Shown here: piece after piece, positions 12,949 through 20,669 of the stretch
Layout of the letters: every line of letters begins with the position of its first letter
How positions within the stretch are numbered: position 1 is the stretch's first letter
NCBI GenBank assembly: GCA_903869265.1
Contig: CAIPYE010000014.1
Span: 1-64,000 of the forward strand
DNA length: 64,000 nt
Direction of reading: 5' to 3'
Source: an uncultured delta proteobacterium
GTDB taxonomy: Bacteria > Desulfobacterota > Desulfobulbia > Desulfobulbales > Desulfurivibrionaceae
Position numbers and translations under genes: made by a program
Notes under the pieces: generated by a model
Database searches by the model: none
Seen by the model: the letters and a program-made list of their open reading frames with translations, nothing else
What the model was told of the DNA's origin: nothing

Positions 12949-14085
12949 GTGAAAAGGATGAATCCCAACCCAATGGAAAATAATAAAAATAAACAATTGA
13001 TATCAGTATGTTATAAGATATTTTCAGCGGCGATCCACAACCGGACGTTTCCGGGGGCTGCCATGGGTGTTGTTTTGGGGCTTCCAGAGAAAAGAGAGCG
13101 GATAATTCAAACGTATGGCCACACCACATATAACCAGGAAAATCCGGTTAATGAGGGCACGGTGTACGACCTTGCCTCACTGACCAAACCCCTGGCCACA
13201 ACCCTGGCTGTGCTTGTGTTGCTGAAAGAGGGGAAGATACAACTCTCCGAAAAGGTCTCGGACATCCTCCCCCAAACAGGAGCGTCCATGCGCGGGATAT
13301 CCATCAAGGATATTCTCAGTCACAGCGCCGGGTTTCCAGCCCACAAGCCTTATTATCTCGAACTTTGCAGGCTGGAGGAGAAAAAAAGAAAGGACGCGCT
13401 TCTTGGTTTGCTTGCCAGGGAACCCTTGGTCTATGAACCAGGCAGTGCATCGATCTACAGCGATTTAGGCTTCATGTTGCTTGGCCTGATTGTGGAAAAG
13501 AAAAGCGGTCAGGAACTCGCCGATTTTTTCAAGGAACAAATTGCGGAGCCAATGGGGGTTGCAAAAGAAATATTTTATTGCAAGGCTGGGCCCCAGGACA
13601 CGGAAAAATGTGCCCCCACGGAAGATTGCCCCCATCGCAAGCGCGTGCTCTGTGGCGAGGTGAGCGATGAAAACGCCCACGCTCTTGGCGGGGTGGCCGG
13701 GCACGCAGGGTTGTGTGGCACCATCAAAGGGGTGTTGGAGATCGGGGTGCATCTACTGGATCAATGGCAGGGGAGAGAGGAGCACCCAAACTACCTTGCA
13801 AACGATCTGCGCCGCTTTTTAACAAGGCAGGATATACCAGGGTCCACCTGGGCCTTGGGCTTTGATACGCCGGCACAGACTGGCTCAAGCGGGGGCAGAT
13901 ATCTGGCGCCCACCAGCGTGGGCCATCTCGGCTTTACCGGCACCTCCCTCTGGATAGACCCGACCCGTGATCTGGTCATGGTCCTGCTCAGCAACCGGGT
14001 CCATCCCAGTCGGGAGAACACCCAAATCAAACAGTTCCGGCCTCTTTTCCATGAAACGATTATGGAAAGCCTTGGCTTGGTCTAA
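12949..14085 (+). CDS. Beta-lactamase-family serine hydrolase
   Basis: The 378-residue protein has the class C beta-lactamase/penicillin-binding-protein-like fold: SLTK (active Ser and Lys), YSDLGF (Tyr motif) and HLGFTGTSLW (third motif). Such proteins hydrolyse esters or peptides; the true substrate cannot be told. No signal peptide is evident, so it is probably cytoplasmic. The start is uncertain: GTG at 12949 and ATGs at 12958 and 12973 are in frame, and an AAGGA stretch at 12954-12958 would best serve the ATG at 12973. A Cys-rich insert (CAPTEDCPHRKRVLC) sits mid-protein. It converges with mtnA 12 bases away. Confidence 0.85.
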   Translation: MKRMNPNPMENNKNKQLISVCYKIFSAAIHNRTFPGAAMGVVLGLPEKRERIIQTYGHTTYNQENPVNEGTVYDLASLTKPLATTLAVLVLLKEGKIQLSEKVSDILPQTGASMRGISIKDILSHSAGFPAHKPYYLELCRLEEKKRKDALLGLLAREPLVYEPGSASIYSDLGFMLLGLIVEKKSGQELADFFKEQIAEPMGVAKEIFYCKAGPQDTEKCAPTEDCPHRKRVLCGEVSDENAHALGGVAGHAGLCGTIKGVLEIGVHLLDQWQGREEHPNYLANDLRRFLTRQDIPGSTWALGFDTPAQTGSSGGRYLAPTSVGHLGFTGTSLWIDPTRDLVMVLLSNRVHPSRENTQIKQFRPLFHETIMESLGLV

Positions 14086-14097
14086 TTCAGATCTTTT

Positions 14098-15204
14098 TTA
14101 CTTGTGCTCCGGGTACAGGCGCAGGATATCCTCTTCACTGGCCTTCATAACCCCGCGTTCGCTGATCAACCCCGTGATGAGACGGGCCTGGGTGACGTCA
14201 AAGCCATAGTTCAACGCGGCTGTATCCTGCGGGGCAATGGCGATGGTGGACATTTCCGCTGCCTCGTTCAATCCCCGGATATGGGTGATCTCCCGCCCGC
14301 TCCGCTGTTCAATGGGTATCTCGGCCAGACCGTCACAAATTTCCCAGTCAAAGGTGGAGGAGGGCAGGGCCACATAAAATGGCACCCCGTTGTCGTGGGC
14401 GGCCAGGGCCTTGAGATAGGTGCCGATCTTGTTTGCCACGTCGCCGCAACGGGTGGTGCGGTCCGTGCCGACGATAACCATATCCACCAGGCCGTGCTGC
14501 ATGAGGTGGCCTCCGGTGTTGTCGGCGATCAGGGTATGGTCCACCCCTTCCTCTTTCAATTCCCAGGCGGTGAGTTTGGCCCCCTGTAGCCAGGGGCGGG
14601 TCTCATCCACCCAGACGTGCACCAGAATGTTATCTGCATGGGCGGCGTAGATGGGGGCGGTGGCGGAACCGTAATCCACAAAGGCCAGCCAGCCCGCATT
14701 GCAGTGGGTGAGGATATTCACCACCGCGCCGTTTTTCTTCCGGCTGATTGCGGCGATGATCTCCTTGCCGTGCTCCCCGATCCTGCGACAGAAATCCGCA
14801 TCCTCATCAGCTATCTCGCAGGCAATGGCAAAAGCCTTGGCCCGTTTTGCCGTGATGGCGGTTTCCTGGGCGATGGCTTCAAGCTGCCGGTTCACAGCCC
14901 AGGCCAGGTTGCTGGCGGTGGGCCGGGTTTTGATCAAATCTTCCGCCGCCTTCTGCATAAACAAGGCAAAGTCATGCTCCGGAGCCCGCAGGGCGGCAAG
15001 GTGCATGCCAAACCCAGCTGTGGCGCCAATGAGCCCGGCCCCCCGCACATGCATCTCCCGGATGGCCGTGCAAACCTCGGCAACCGTGTGCAGCTCTTCG
15101 ATGACAAAGCGGTGGGGCAGATGGCGTTGATCGATGATTTTGACTGTGGCAGGATCTTTATCAGACGGCCAGATGGTTCGGTACGGTTTTCCGGCAACAC
15201 GCAT
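14098..15204 (-). CDS. mtnA: S-methyl-5-thioribose-1-phosphate isomerase
   Basis: MtnA converts methylthioribose 1-phosphate to methylthioribulose 1-phosphate in methionine salvage; eIF-2B-like proteins share the fold. The 368-residue protein shows MHVRGAGLIGATAGFGM, NILTHCNAGWLA with the catalytic Cys, ADNTGGHLM and the GTDRTT segment with downstream NKIGTY. The ATG at 15204 is preceded by GAGG at a good distance and is preferred over a TTG five codons upstream. No other methionine-salvage gene is nearby, so it may act in a partial or alternative 5-methylthioadenosine shunt. Confidence 0.94.
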   Translation of the reverse strand: MRVAGKPYRTIWPSDKDPATVKIIDQRHLPHRFVIEELHTVAEVCTAIREMHVRGAGLIGATAGFGMHLAALRAPEHDFALFMQKAAEDLIKTRPTASNLAWAVNRQLEAIAQETAITAKRAKAFAIACEIADEDADFCRRIGEHGKEIIAAISRKKNGAVVNILTHCNAGWLAFVDYGSATAPIYAAHADNILVHVWVDETRPWLQGAKLTAWELKEEGVDHTLIADNTGGHLMQHGLVDMVIVGTDRTTRCGDVANKIGTYLKALAAHDNGVPFYVALPSSTFDWEICDGLAEIPIEQRSGREITHIRGLNEAAEMSTIAIAPQDTAALNYGFDVTQARLITGLISERGVMKASEEDILRLYPEHK

Positions 15205-15285
15205 ATCTGCCTCAAGCAATTAGAGAAAAAAGGTGAATAAGTAATATGATATGAGACCCATACCAATGGTGGCGTAGATAAGCAG

Positions 15286-15393
15286 TCAAGACGGGCAGTC
15301 GATTTCCCGCTGTTTTTTAAGCATACAAGCAAAGGTCAGACCGGCGACAACAAGGGCGGCAAGGCTGGCAAGGGCATGCAGGTTCATGGGCAT
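15286..15393 (-). CDS. Small single-pass membrane protein (35 aa)
   Basis: An ATG at 15393 preceded by a good ribosome site (TGAGGA) opens a 35-codon frame. The product has one hydrophobic helix (LASLAALVVAGLTFACML, residues 8-25), followed by the basic KKQRE and a DCPS C-terminus. It fills the otherwise empty gap between comF and mtnA. The hydrophobic profile and ribosome site argue for a real small membrane protein. No family is recognised and no function can be given. Confidence 0.5.
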   Translation of the reverse strand: MPMNLHALASLAALVVAGLTFACMLKKQREIDCPS

Positions 15394-15451
15394 TTTTCCT
15401 CAGGTTACTATGACCACAGGGTAAACCGGAATTTTTCTGCTGCCAAGGATT

Positions 15452-16177
15452 TTAGTAATCCTCTTTTACCCTGGCAAGGGTCAGCACCATCACCTCGGAT
15501 GCCCCTGCCTTTTTGAGAACCCTGGCGCATTCGTTCACCGTGGTGCCCGTGGTGAACACATCATCGACGAGAAGAATTTTTTTCCCGGCAAGTCGGTGCG
15601 GTTTCACAACATCAAAGGCGTTTTTAAGATTGGTGCGCCGGGCACCCCCGTTGAAACTGGTCTGCGGCTCGGTTGGCCGGGAACGGATGAGGAGGCTGGC
15701 CGTGACCCGGCTGTCTTTTGGGAAGAAGGCGCGGGCCAGGAGCAGGGCCTGGTTGAAGCCGCGCTCCCGCAGGCGTTTTGGATGCAGCGGCACTGGCACG
15801 ATCCAATCCGCCCCCTCCAGCTCGGCCAGCTGGGGCAGATTGTGGGCAAACCTGGCAAAGCTCGGCAGGCAGGCGGTTTTTCCCTGGTATTTGAAGCGGT
15901 GGATCACCTCTTTCATTGGCTCTTCGTAGAGGAAGAGCGCCCTGGCCCGCGTGAAATGGTTCGGTTTGGCGAGACAGGGTCCGCAGTGATGGTCCCCGCC
16001 TGTTGCTTTGCAATAGACCCTGCCGCAACAAGGGCAGAGCGGGCTTGTGATGTAATGGAGCATCCCCAGGCAGTCCGGGCAAAAGAGCAGGTCCGGCGTG
16101 GGGCCAAGCGGCTTTTCGCAGGCCAGGCAGAACGAAGGCAGCAGGAGGTCGAGGAGGGCTTTAAGGAAGCGCTTCAT
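15452..16177 (-). CDS. comF: ComF-family phosphoribosyltransferase-like protein
   Basis: The 241-residue protein has the ComF/GntX layout: an N-terminal double zinc-ribbon-like region (CLAC, CPDC, CPCC, CGPC) and a type I phosphoribosyltransferase domain with the PRPP loop ILLVDDVFTTGTT. PVPLHPKRLRERGFNQ is the family hallmark. ComF proteins are needed for DNA uptake in competent bacteria and act with ComFA or PriA-like helicases, but the family is also widespread in non-competent species. The start overlaps the end of the NUDIX gene by 17 bases, so the two are co-translated. Confidence 0.93.
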   Translation of the reverse strand: MKRFLKALLDLLLPSFCLACEKPLGPTPDLLFCPDCLGMLHYITSPLCPCCGRVYCKATGGDHHCGPCLAKPNHFTRARALFLYEEPMKEVIHRFKYQGKTACLPSFARFAHNLPQLAELEGADWIVPVPLHPKRLRERGFNQALLLARAFFPKDSRVTASLLIRSRPTEPQTSFNGGARRTNLKNAFDVVKPHRLAGKKILLVDDVFTTGTTVNECARVLKKAGASEVMVLTLARVKEDY

Positions 16178-16673
16178 TTTCGGCCATAAATCTTTTCAGC
16201 ACCATCAGGCCATCCGGGGTAAACTGTTCCGTGGCCGCCAGGGCTTGCACCGCATCCAAGCCCAGGAAAAATCCATCCTCCACCTCTTCGGGCTGGAGGA
16301 CAAACGGGCCTTCTGCCACGCAGGAGAAGACCCTGCCCCAAACCCGGTTGTTGTCGGCTGCATGGTAAAAATCGAAATGGCGGCTGAAAGCAACCTTGCG
16401 CACGCCCAACTCTTCGGCCAGTTCGCGTTTTGCGGAAAGCTCGTAGGATTCCCCGGCCAGGACCACGCCGCCGGTGGCGACATCCAGATAGCCGGGATAG
16501 ATATCCTTGGTCATGGTCCGTTTCTGGACAAAAATTTCTTGGCTCCGGTTAAAGACCAGAATGTAGCAGGCCCGGTGGATGAGGCAGCCCTCCCGCATCA
16601 CCCGCCGGGAAACCTGGGCCACCTCCTGGTTCTGCTCGTCAACAATCAGGACTATTTCATCTGCGGGATTCAT
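16161..16673 (-). CDS. NUDIX hydrolase (YfcD-like)
   Basis: The 170-residue protein has a NUDIX box from GGVVLAGES to AKRELAEELGV, with the G-x5-E-x7-RE-x2-EE-x-G spacing intact. NUDIX enzymes hydrolyse nucleoside diphosphates linked to another moiety. The N-terminus (DEIVLIVDEQNQEVAQVSR) and HRACYILVFN resemble the isopentenyl-diphosphate-isomerase-like YfcD subgroup. Substrate is unknown. It overlaps comF and is transcribed divergently from ftsH, the two starts being 132 bases apart. Confidence 0.92.
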   Translation of the reverse strand: MNPADEIVLIVDEQNQEVAQVSRRVMREGCLIHRACYILVFNRSQEIFVQKRTMTKDIYPGYLDVATGGVVLAGESYELSAKRELAEELGVRKVAFSRHFDFYHAADNNRVWGRVFSCVAEGPFVLQPEEVEDGFFLGLDAVQALAATEQFTPDGLMVLKRFMAENEALP

Positions 16674-16805
16674 TTTCTTAAGGGCCCCGGTCTGCTGCTT
16701 TGCAAAAAAAGTAAAACTCTTATACCATGGAAAGCGAGCCTGGGGCAGGGAAGAAGAATTTTTTCCACTGCCGGACCAGGCTGTAATTCAAAGAACAGGT
16801 TGGTC

Positions 16806-18614
16806 ATGGAAAAAAAATTCCAGTTTTCTCTCAGCTATCTCTTTATCGCCCTAGCCATCTTTATACTCCTCCAGAACTGGCTTTCGCCGGATATCAACAA
16901 TGTTTCCTACAGCCAGTTCAAGACGCATGTGGCGGAAAAAAAGATCAATTCCGTGGTCATTTCCTCAACCCTGCTCAAGGGGTATGAAAAGGTCGAGAGC
17001 GACAAGAAGGAGCCGATGTTTCCCAAGGCTCTCTATGTGACCCCGCGCATCGACGATCGTAACCTTGTGGAATTTCTTGAAAAATATAATGTGGATATCA
17101 TCGCTGCCAACGAGAACACCTTTCTGCGCACCCTGTTGTCCTGGGTTCTGCCCACCCTGTTTTTTGTCGGAATCTGGATGTTCCTGATGAAGCGTATGGG
17201 CCAGGGCGCCGGCGGCATGATGACTCTGGGCAAGTCCAAGGCCAAGATCATTGCCCAGACCGATCTTGGGGTCAACTTTGAGTCGGTGGCGGGCCAGGAG
17301 GAGGCCAAGGTGGAGCTGGCCGAGGTGATCGAGTTTCTAAAAACCCCGGAAAAATTCACCCGGTTGGGCGCCAAGATTCCCAAGGGCATCCTTTTGGTCG
17401 GCCCTCCGGGCACGGGCAAGACCCTGCTGGCCAAGGCGGTGGCAGGGGAGTCCGGGGTGCCGTTTTTTTCCATCAGCGGCTCGGATTTTATCGAGATGTT
17501 CGTGGGGTTGGGCGCTGCCAGGGTGCGCGATCTCTTTGAGCAGGCCAACGCCAAGGCGCCCTGCATCGTGTTCATCGACGAGCTGGATTCCCTGGGTAAG
17601 GCCAGGGGCAGCGGCATGATGGGCGGCCACGATGAGCGGGAACAAACCCTCAACCAGCTGCTGGCCGAGATGGACGGCTTTGAGGTGAACAAGGGGGTGG
17701 TGATCCTCGCCGCCACCAATCGGCCCGAGATTTTGGATCCGGCCCTGCTCAGGCCTGGCCGCTTTGACCGGCACATTCTGGTGGACCGGCCCGACCTCAA
17801 GGAGCGGGTGGCCATTCTGGCGGTGCATGCCAAGGGAATCAAGCTGGACCTTGAGGTAGATCTGGAGATCATTGCCCGCCGCACCCCGGGGTTTACCGGG
17901 GCGGACCTGGCCAATCTGGTCAACGAGGCGACCTTGCTCGCGGTGCGCAAGGGCAAGGAGCAGGTGGAGGGTACGGAGTTTGAAGAGGCCATCGACAGGA
18001 TCGTTGCCGGCCTGGAGAAGAAAAACCGGGTGCTCAACGAGACGGAGAAGAAGACTGTGGCCTACCACGAAACCGGGCACGCCCTGGTGGCCACCTTCCG
18101 CAAGACCGCGGAAAAGGTACACAAGATCAGCATCGTGCCCCGCGGCATCGGCGCCCTGGGTTACACCATGCAGCTGCCCACCGAGGACCGGTTTCTCATG
18201 TCCAAAACCGAGCTGCTGGAAAAAATCGACGTGCTACTGGGGGGCAGGGGTGCGGAAAAGATTGTCTTCGACGAGATCACCACCGGCGCCCAGAACGATC
18301 TGCAGCGGGCCACGGACATCGCCCGCAGCATGGTAACCATGTACGGGATGAATGAAAAATTAGGCCAGGTCACCTATCTGCAACAGGCAAACCAGTTTCT
18401 GCAGCAGGGATTGTTCCAGCAGAAGGAGTTCAGTGACCAGACCGCATTGCTCATCGACGAGGAGGTGCGCAAGATCATCGACGAACGCATGGTTGGAGTG
18501 AAAGAAACCCTGGTTGAACATCGCGAGCTTCTGGAAAAGATCGCGAAAGTGCTGCTCGAAAAAGAGGCCCTGGACGATGAGGAGTTCAAGGCGCTGCTTG
18601 GGGAAGGGGTCTGA
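16806..18614 (+). CDS. ftsH: ATP-dependent zinc metalloprotease FtsH
   Basis: FtsH is a membrane-bound hexameric AAA+ protease that degrades misfolded membrane and short-lived cytoplasmic proteins. The 602-residue protein has two N-terminal membrane helices (about 10-27 and 98-117) flanking a small periplasmic domain. The AAA domain carries Walker A GPPGTGKT (199-206), Walker B FIDELD and the second region of homology, and the protease site is HETGH (421-425). Upstream in-frame sequence overlaps comF and the NUDIX gene antisense and is not part of the gene. The ATG at 16806 gives the standard FtsH N-terminus. The C-terminus is short for the family. Confidence 0.97.
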   Translation: MEKKFQFSLSYLFIALAIFILLQNWLSPDINNVSYSQFKTHVAEKKINSVVISSTLLKGYEKVESDKKEPMFPKALYVTPRIDDRNLVEFLEKYNVDIIAANENTFLRTLLSWVLPTLFFVGIWMFLMKRMGQGAGGMMTLGKSKAKIIAQTDLGVNFESVAGQEEAKVELAEVIEFLKTPEKFTRLGAKIPKGILLVGPPGTGKTLLAKAVAGESGVPFFSISGSDFIEMFVGLGAARVRDLFEQANAKAPCIVFIDELDSLGKARGSGMMGGHDEREQTLNQLLAEMDGFEVNKGVVILAATNRPEILDPALLRPGRFDRHILVDRPDLKERVAILAVHAKGIKLDLEVDLEIIARRTPGFTGADLANLVNEATLLAVRKGKEQVEGTEFEEAIDRIVAGLEKKNRVLNETEKKTVAYHETGHALVATFRKTAEKVHKISIVPRGIGALGYTMQLPTEDRFLMSKTELLEKIDVLLGGRGAEKIVFDEITTGAQNDLQRATDIARSMVTMYGMNEKLGQVTYLQQANQFLQQGLFQQKEFSDQTALLIDEEVRKIIDERMVGVKETLVEHRELLEKIAKVLLEKEALDDEEFKALLGEGV

Positions 18615-18625
18615 TCAGCGCAAGC

Positions 18626-19120
18626 CTACCTCGCCATTCCCGCCAGCACCTTTTTCACCACATTGCCGTCCGCGCTCTTGCCGAAATGCTTCATGATCGG
18701 GCCCATGGCCTGCATGGGGCTCTTGAACTGGGCAAGATCGATGTTTGCCTTGGCCCAGGCGGAGATCTCTTCTTCCGATGCCATCTTGGGCAGGTATGCC
18801 TCCAGAATCTCAAGGTACTCGGAGGTCGTTTCTTTTTTGTATTCCAGAGTCTGCCGTTCCGACTTGCACAACCCCATGATCAGGCTGATGATGTCGTCGT
18901 CGGTGATCTCGTCGTCCCGCTTGGCCCTTGTGCTCTTTTTGCCGCTCTCCAGGGTGATGGGTATGGTGATCTTGGTGGGGAATTCGCTGATGATGATCCG
19001 CAGGGCGCCCTTGACCGTTTCGTTTTTGCTCAGCATGGCACCCTTCAGGTCGCTTTTCAGTTTGGCCAGCAAGATCATGCCCATGGCTGCGTCCCAGCCG
19101 TATTTGCTCTCTGTGCTCAT
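18626..19120 (-). CDS. GatB/YqeY-domain protein
   Basis: The 164-residue protein matches the YqeY family: LLAKLKSDLKGAMLSKNE at the start, EYLEILEAYLPK in the middle, and a C-terminal MGPIMKHFGKSADGNVVKKVL typical of the GatB/YqeY tRNA-binding domain. Stand-alone YqeY proteins have no settled function, though the domain binds tRNA acceptor arms in GatB. The ATG at 19120 has a good ribosome site (GAGGAAA). It converges with ftsH. Confidence 0.9.
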   Translation of the reverse strand: MSTESKYGWDAAMGMILLAKLKSDLKGAMLSKNETVKGALRIIISEFPTKITIPITLESGKKSTRAKRDDEITDDDIISLIMGLCKSERQTLEYKKETTSEYLEILEAYLPKMASEEEISAWAKANIDLAQFKSPMQAMGPIMKHFGKSADGNVVKKVLAGMAR

Positions 19121-19132
19121 GAAGTTTCCTCG

Positions 19133-19418
19133 TTAATTTTTACAGATAAAATCAGCGCCGACCGGGGCCGAACCGAGACAGTCGATGACGGTATTTTTTC
19201 CGCATCGGAAAGCTTGGCGCCGAGGCGAATCATATGCGTGACGTACTTTTCCATTCCCAGTTGCTTTTATTGCCGAGCGCCTGGCAGATGCGGGATTTGT
19301 AGTGGCACTCCTGGCAGCGGCTGTTGATGAGTACGGCGCACTGTTCATTTTCGGCAAAGGCAAATCCGCTGTCAAGGCAGAGCAGGAGCAGGAAGATGAT
19401 AAGGCTGAAAGTTTTCAT
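19133..19418 (-). pseudogene. Frameshifted small exported c-type cytochrome
   Basis: The first frame (ATG at 19418) encodes a signal peptide (IIFLLLLCLDSGFAFA) and a CQECH heme motif, then hits a stop at 19230-19232 after WEWKSTSRI. Just downstream the other frames restore cytochrome-like sequence in order: HMIRLGAKLSDAEK, then NTVIDCLGSAPVGADFICKN ending at 19133. Two single-base losses explain this, one near 19235 and one in a run of six A (seven would restore frame). The rebuilt protein would be a monoheme cytochrome of about 95 residues with a WxxT...R-M-x-R-x-GA pattern. Either the gene is decayed or the assembly has homopolymer errors. Confidence 0.7.
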
Positions 19419-19432
19419 GGTGGTTTTTTTGC

Positions 19433-19639
19433 TTAATGGAATTTCAAGGCCAGAATCAGGCCAAGGATCAGGAGTAGGGGGCCGTTGGCGACATAGACCA
19501 CATAGACCACGGGGTATCTGGAACCGAGCATCTCCTTGAGCCGGGTCCGGTTGCAGAGCCTGGGAATCCAGAAAGCCACGGAGATGGAGAGCCCCACAAT
19601 GGTGAGGACAAGCCCGGTGCTGGCAAGAAAGGTGTGCAT
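19433..19639 (-). CDS. Small two-helix membrane protein (68 aa)
   Basis: The product has two hydrophobic segments, about residues 8-26 (TGLVLTIVGLSISVAFWIP) and 48-66 (VYVANGPLLLILGLILAL), separated by a short basic loop (RLCNRTRLKEM). A GGGAG-like ribosome site precedes the ATG at 19639. It lies 14 bases upstream of the broken cytochrome gene and downstream of the 75-residue gene, all on the minus strand, so it may belong to the same small operon. No family is recognised. Confidence 0.6.
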   Translation of the reverse strand: MHTFLASTGLVLTIVGLSISVAFWIPRLCNRTRLKEMLGSRYPVVYVVYVANGPLLLILGLILALKFH

Positions 19640-19654
19640 GGCGCGCTCCCAGGC

Positions 19655-19882
19655 CTATTCCGTTTCAATTTCGGCGATGCGGTTGGTGATGATGGTCTGG
19701 CAGGCGGCAGCCCTTGCCATGCCTTGTTCGTTGCCCTTCTGCTCATAGTACATCTGGCTGAGCTCCAGGGATTCCAGGGCAAGTCTCAGATTTTTTAGCT
19801 GCGCTTTGGGCGGATCTGTTCGCCAGAGGGCGATGGTTTCATTAGCGTGGTCTTCGTTGTTGATATTCATAGCGCTTTGCAT
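19655..19882 (-). CDS. Small helical protein of unknown function (75 aa)
   Basis: The sequence is predicted to be alpha-helical and soluble (KNLRLALESLELSQMYYEQKGNEQGMARAAACQTIITNRIAEIE). The start may be the ATG at 19882 or the one at 19870. It precedes two small genes for a membrane protein and a cytochrome on the same strand with 15-base spacing. Nothing in the sequence indicates a function. Confidence 0.5.
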   Translation of the reverse strand: MQSAMNINNEDHANETIALWRTDPPKAQLKNLRLALESLELSQMYYEQKGNEQGMARAAACQTIITNRIAEIETE

Positions 19883-19910
19883 TGTACAGCTTTTTGTTGT
19901 TTGCGGAAAT

Positions 19911-19959
19911 CGTAAAAAATACCCCCTGAAAACCGGGGAGGGAGGAGGTTTTCAGGGGG
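19911..19959 (-). terminator. Rho-independent terminator after the rubredoxin gene
   Basis: On the minus strand a perfect 13-base stem, CCCCCTGAAAACC (19947-19959) with GGTTTTCAGGGGG (19922-19934), closes a 12-base loop and is followed by TATTTTTTACG. It lies 35 bases beyond the rubredoxin stop codon. Confidence 0.9.
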
Positions 19960-19993
19960 CGGGGTTGAGCGCTGGTGTCGCGGCTCGGGACGC

Positions 19994-20152
19994 TTACACC
20001 TTATAAAAACTTTCCTTTTCCGCCCCGCATTTTGGGCAGACCCAGTCGTCGGGCAGGTCGGCAAAGGCGGTGCCTGCCTCGATGCCGTGTTCGTAATCAC
20101 CTTCCGCCGGGTCGTAGACATAACCGCAAGGGCATTCATACTTGTCCATCAT
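19994..20152 (-). CDS. Rubredoxin with a C-x-C-G first iron-binding knuckle
   Basis: Rubredoxin is a small mononuclear iron electron carrier of anaerobes, often serving oxygen or superoxide reductases. The 52-residue frame starts at 20152 (or the adjacent ATG at 20149) behind AGGAG. It contains YVYDPAEGD, the typical [17 protein letters not shown] and an aromatic core. The second knuckle CPKCG is normal, but the first is CPCG (Cys7 and Cys9), with one residue between the cysteines where CxxCG is usual. The sequence is clearly intact, so this is a variant knuckle. It is the last gene before a strong terminator, 37 bases after the 108-residue zinc-ribbon-like gene. Confidence 0.93.
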   Translation of the reverse strand: MMDKYECPCGYVYDPAEGDYEHGIEAGTAFADLPDDWVCPKCGAEKESFYKV

Positions 20153-20189
20153 AATCTCCTGTTGGGTTCTCTGATACTCATTGGGCGGA

Positions 20190-20516
20190 TCAGTCCATGG
20201 TTTCCATGTCCCTGCCGCAGCATTTCGGAATCTCGCTCTCTTTTTTCACATTCATGTACTTGTTGCAGACTAAACAGTAATAGGTGCTGTCCGCCGGGGC
20301 CTTCAGGTCCGACCACTGGGTTATGCCGCCGGGAACCCCCTCGATGAGGAAGCGGGCCAGGTTTTCCTTGCTGGGGATGTACTCGCCTATGGGCACCAGT
20401 TTTTTGTTTTCCCGCAGGCAGTCCACAATAATCCGCCAGAGCAGTTCCATGGCCGCAGTTTCCTGGGCATTTCCAGGCTTGAACTCTACAACGTTTCTAT
20501 CAACACTGATATCCAT
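20190..20516 (-). CDS. Unknown protein with C-terminal rubredoxin/zinc-ribbon-like Cys cluster
   Basis: The 108-residue protein has an alpha-helical N-terminal part ([23 protein letters not shown]) and a C-terminal metal-binding-like segment with [10 protein letters not shown] and a later KCCGRDME. The four cysteines suggest a zinc or iron site. It is placed directly upstream of rubredoxin on the same strand (37-base gap) and is probably co-transcribed, so it may be a redox partner. No named family is recognised. Confidence 0.7.
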   Translation of the reverse strand: MDISVDRNVVEFKPGNAQETAAMELLWRIIVDCLRENKKLVPIGEYIPSKENLARFLIEGVPGGITQWSDLKAPADSTYYCLVCNKYMNVKKESEIPKCCGRDMETMD

Positions 20517-20669
20517 GAGCTCTCCTTCTCACAAGGTAAATGATAATTTTTACTATAATAAGCGTGGGGGGAAAAATCTACGGGAAAAAAAGCAAGGGAG
20601 AATTTTTTATGATGGTCTTGCAAAACAGCCGGTCCGCCGGGGAAAACAGGGATGACGGCCTCTTCGGAA

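Noticed and set aside
16098-16805. N-terminal extension of FtsH upstream of 16806
   Set aside because: The extra codons are antisense to comF and the NUDIX gene and do not resemble any FtsH N-terminus.
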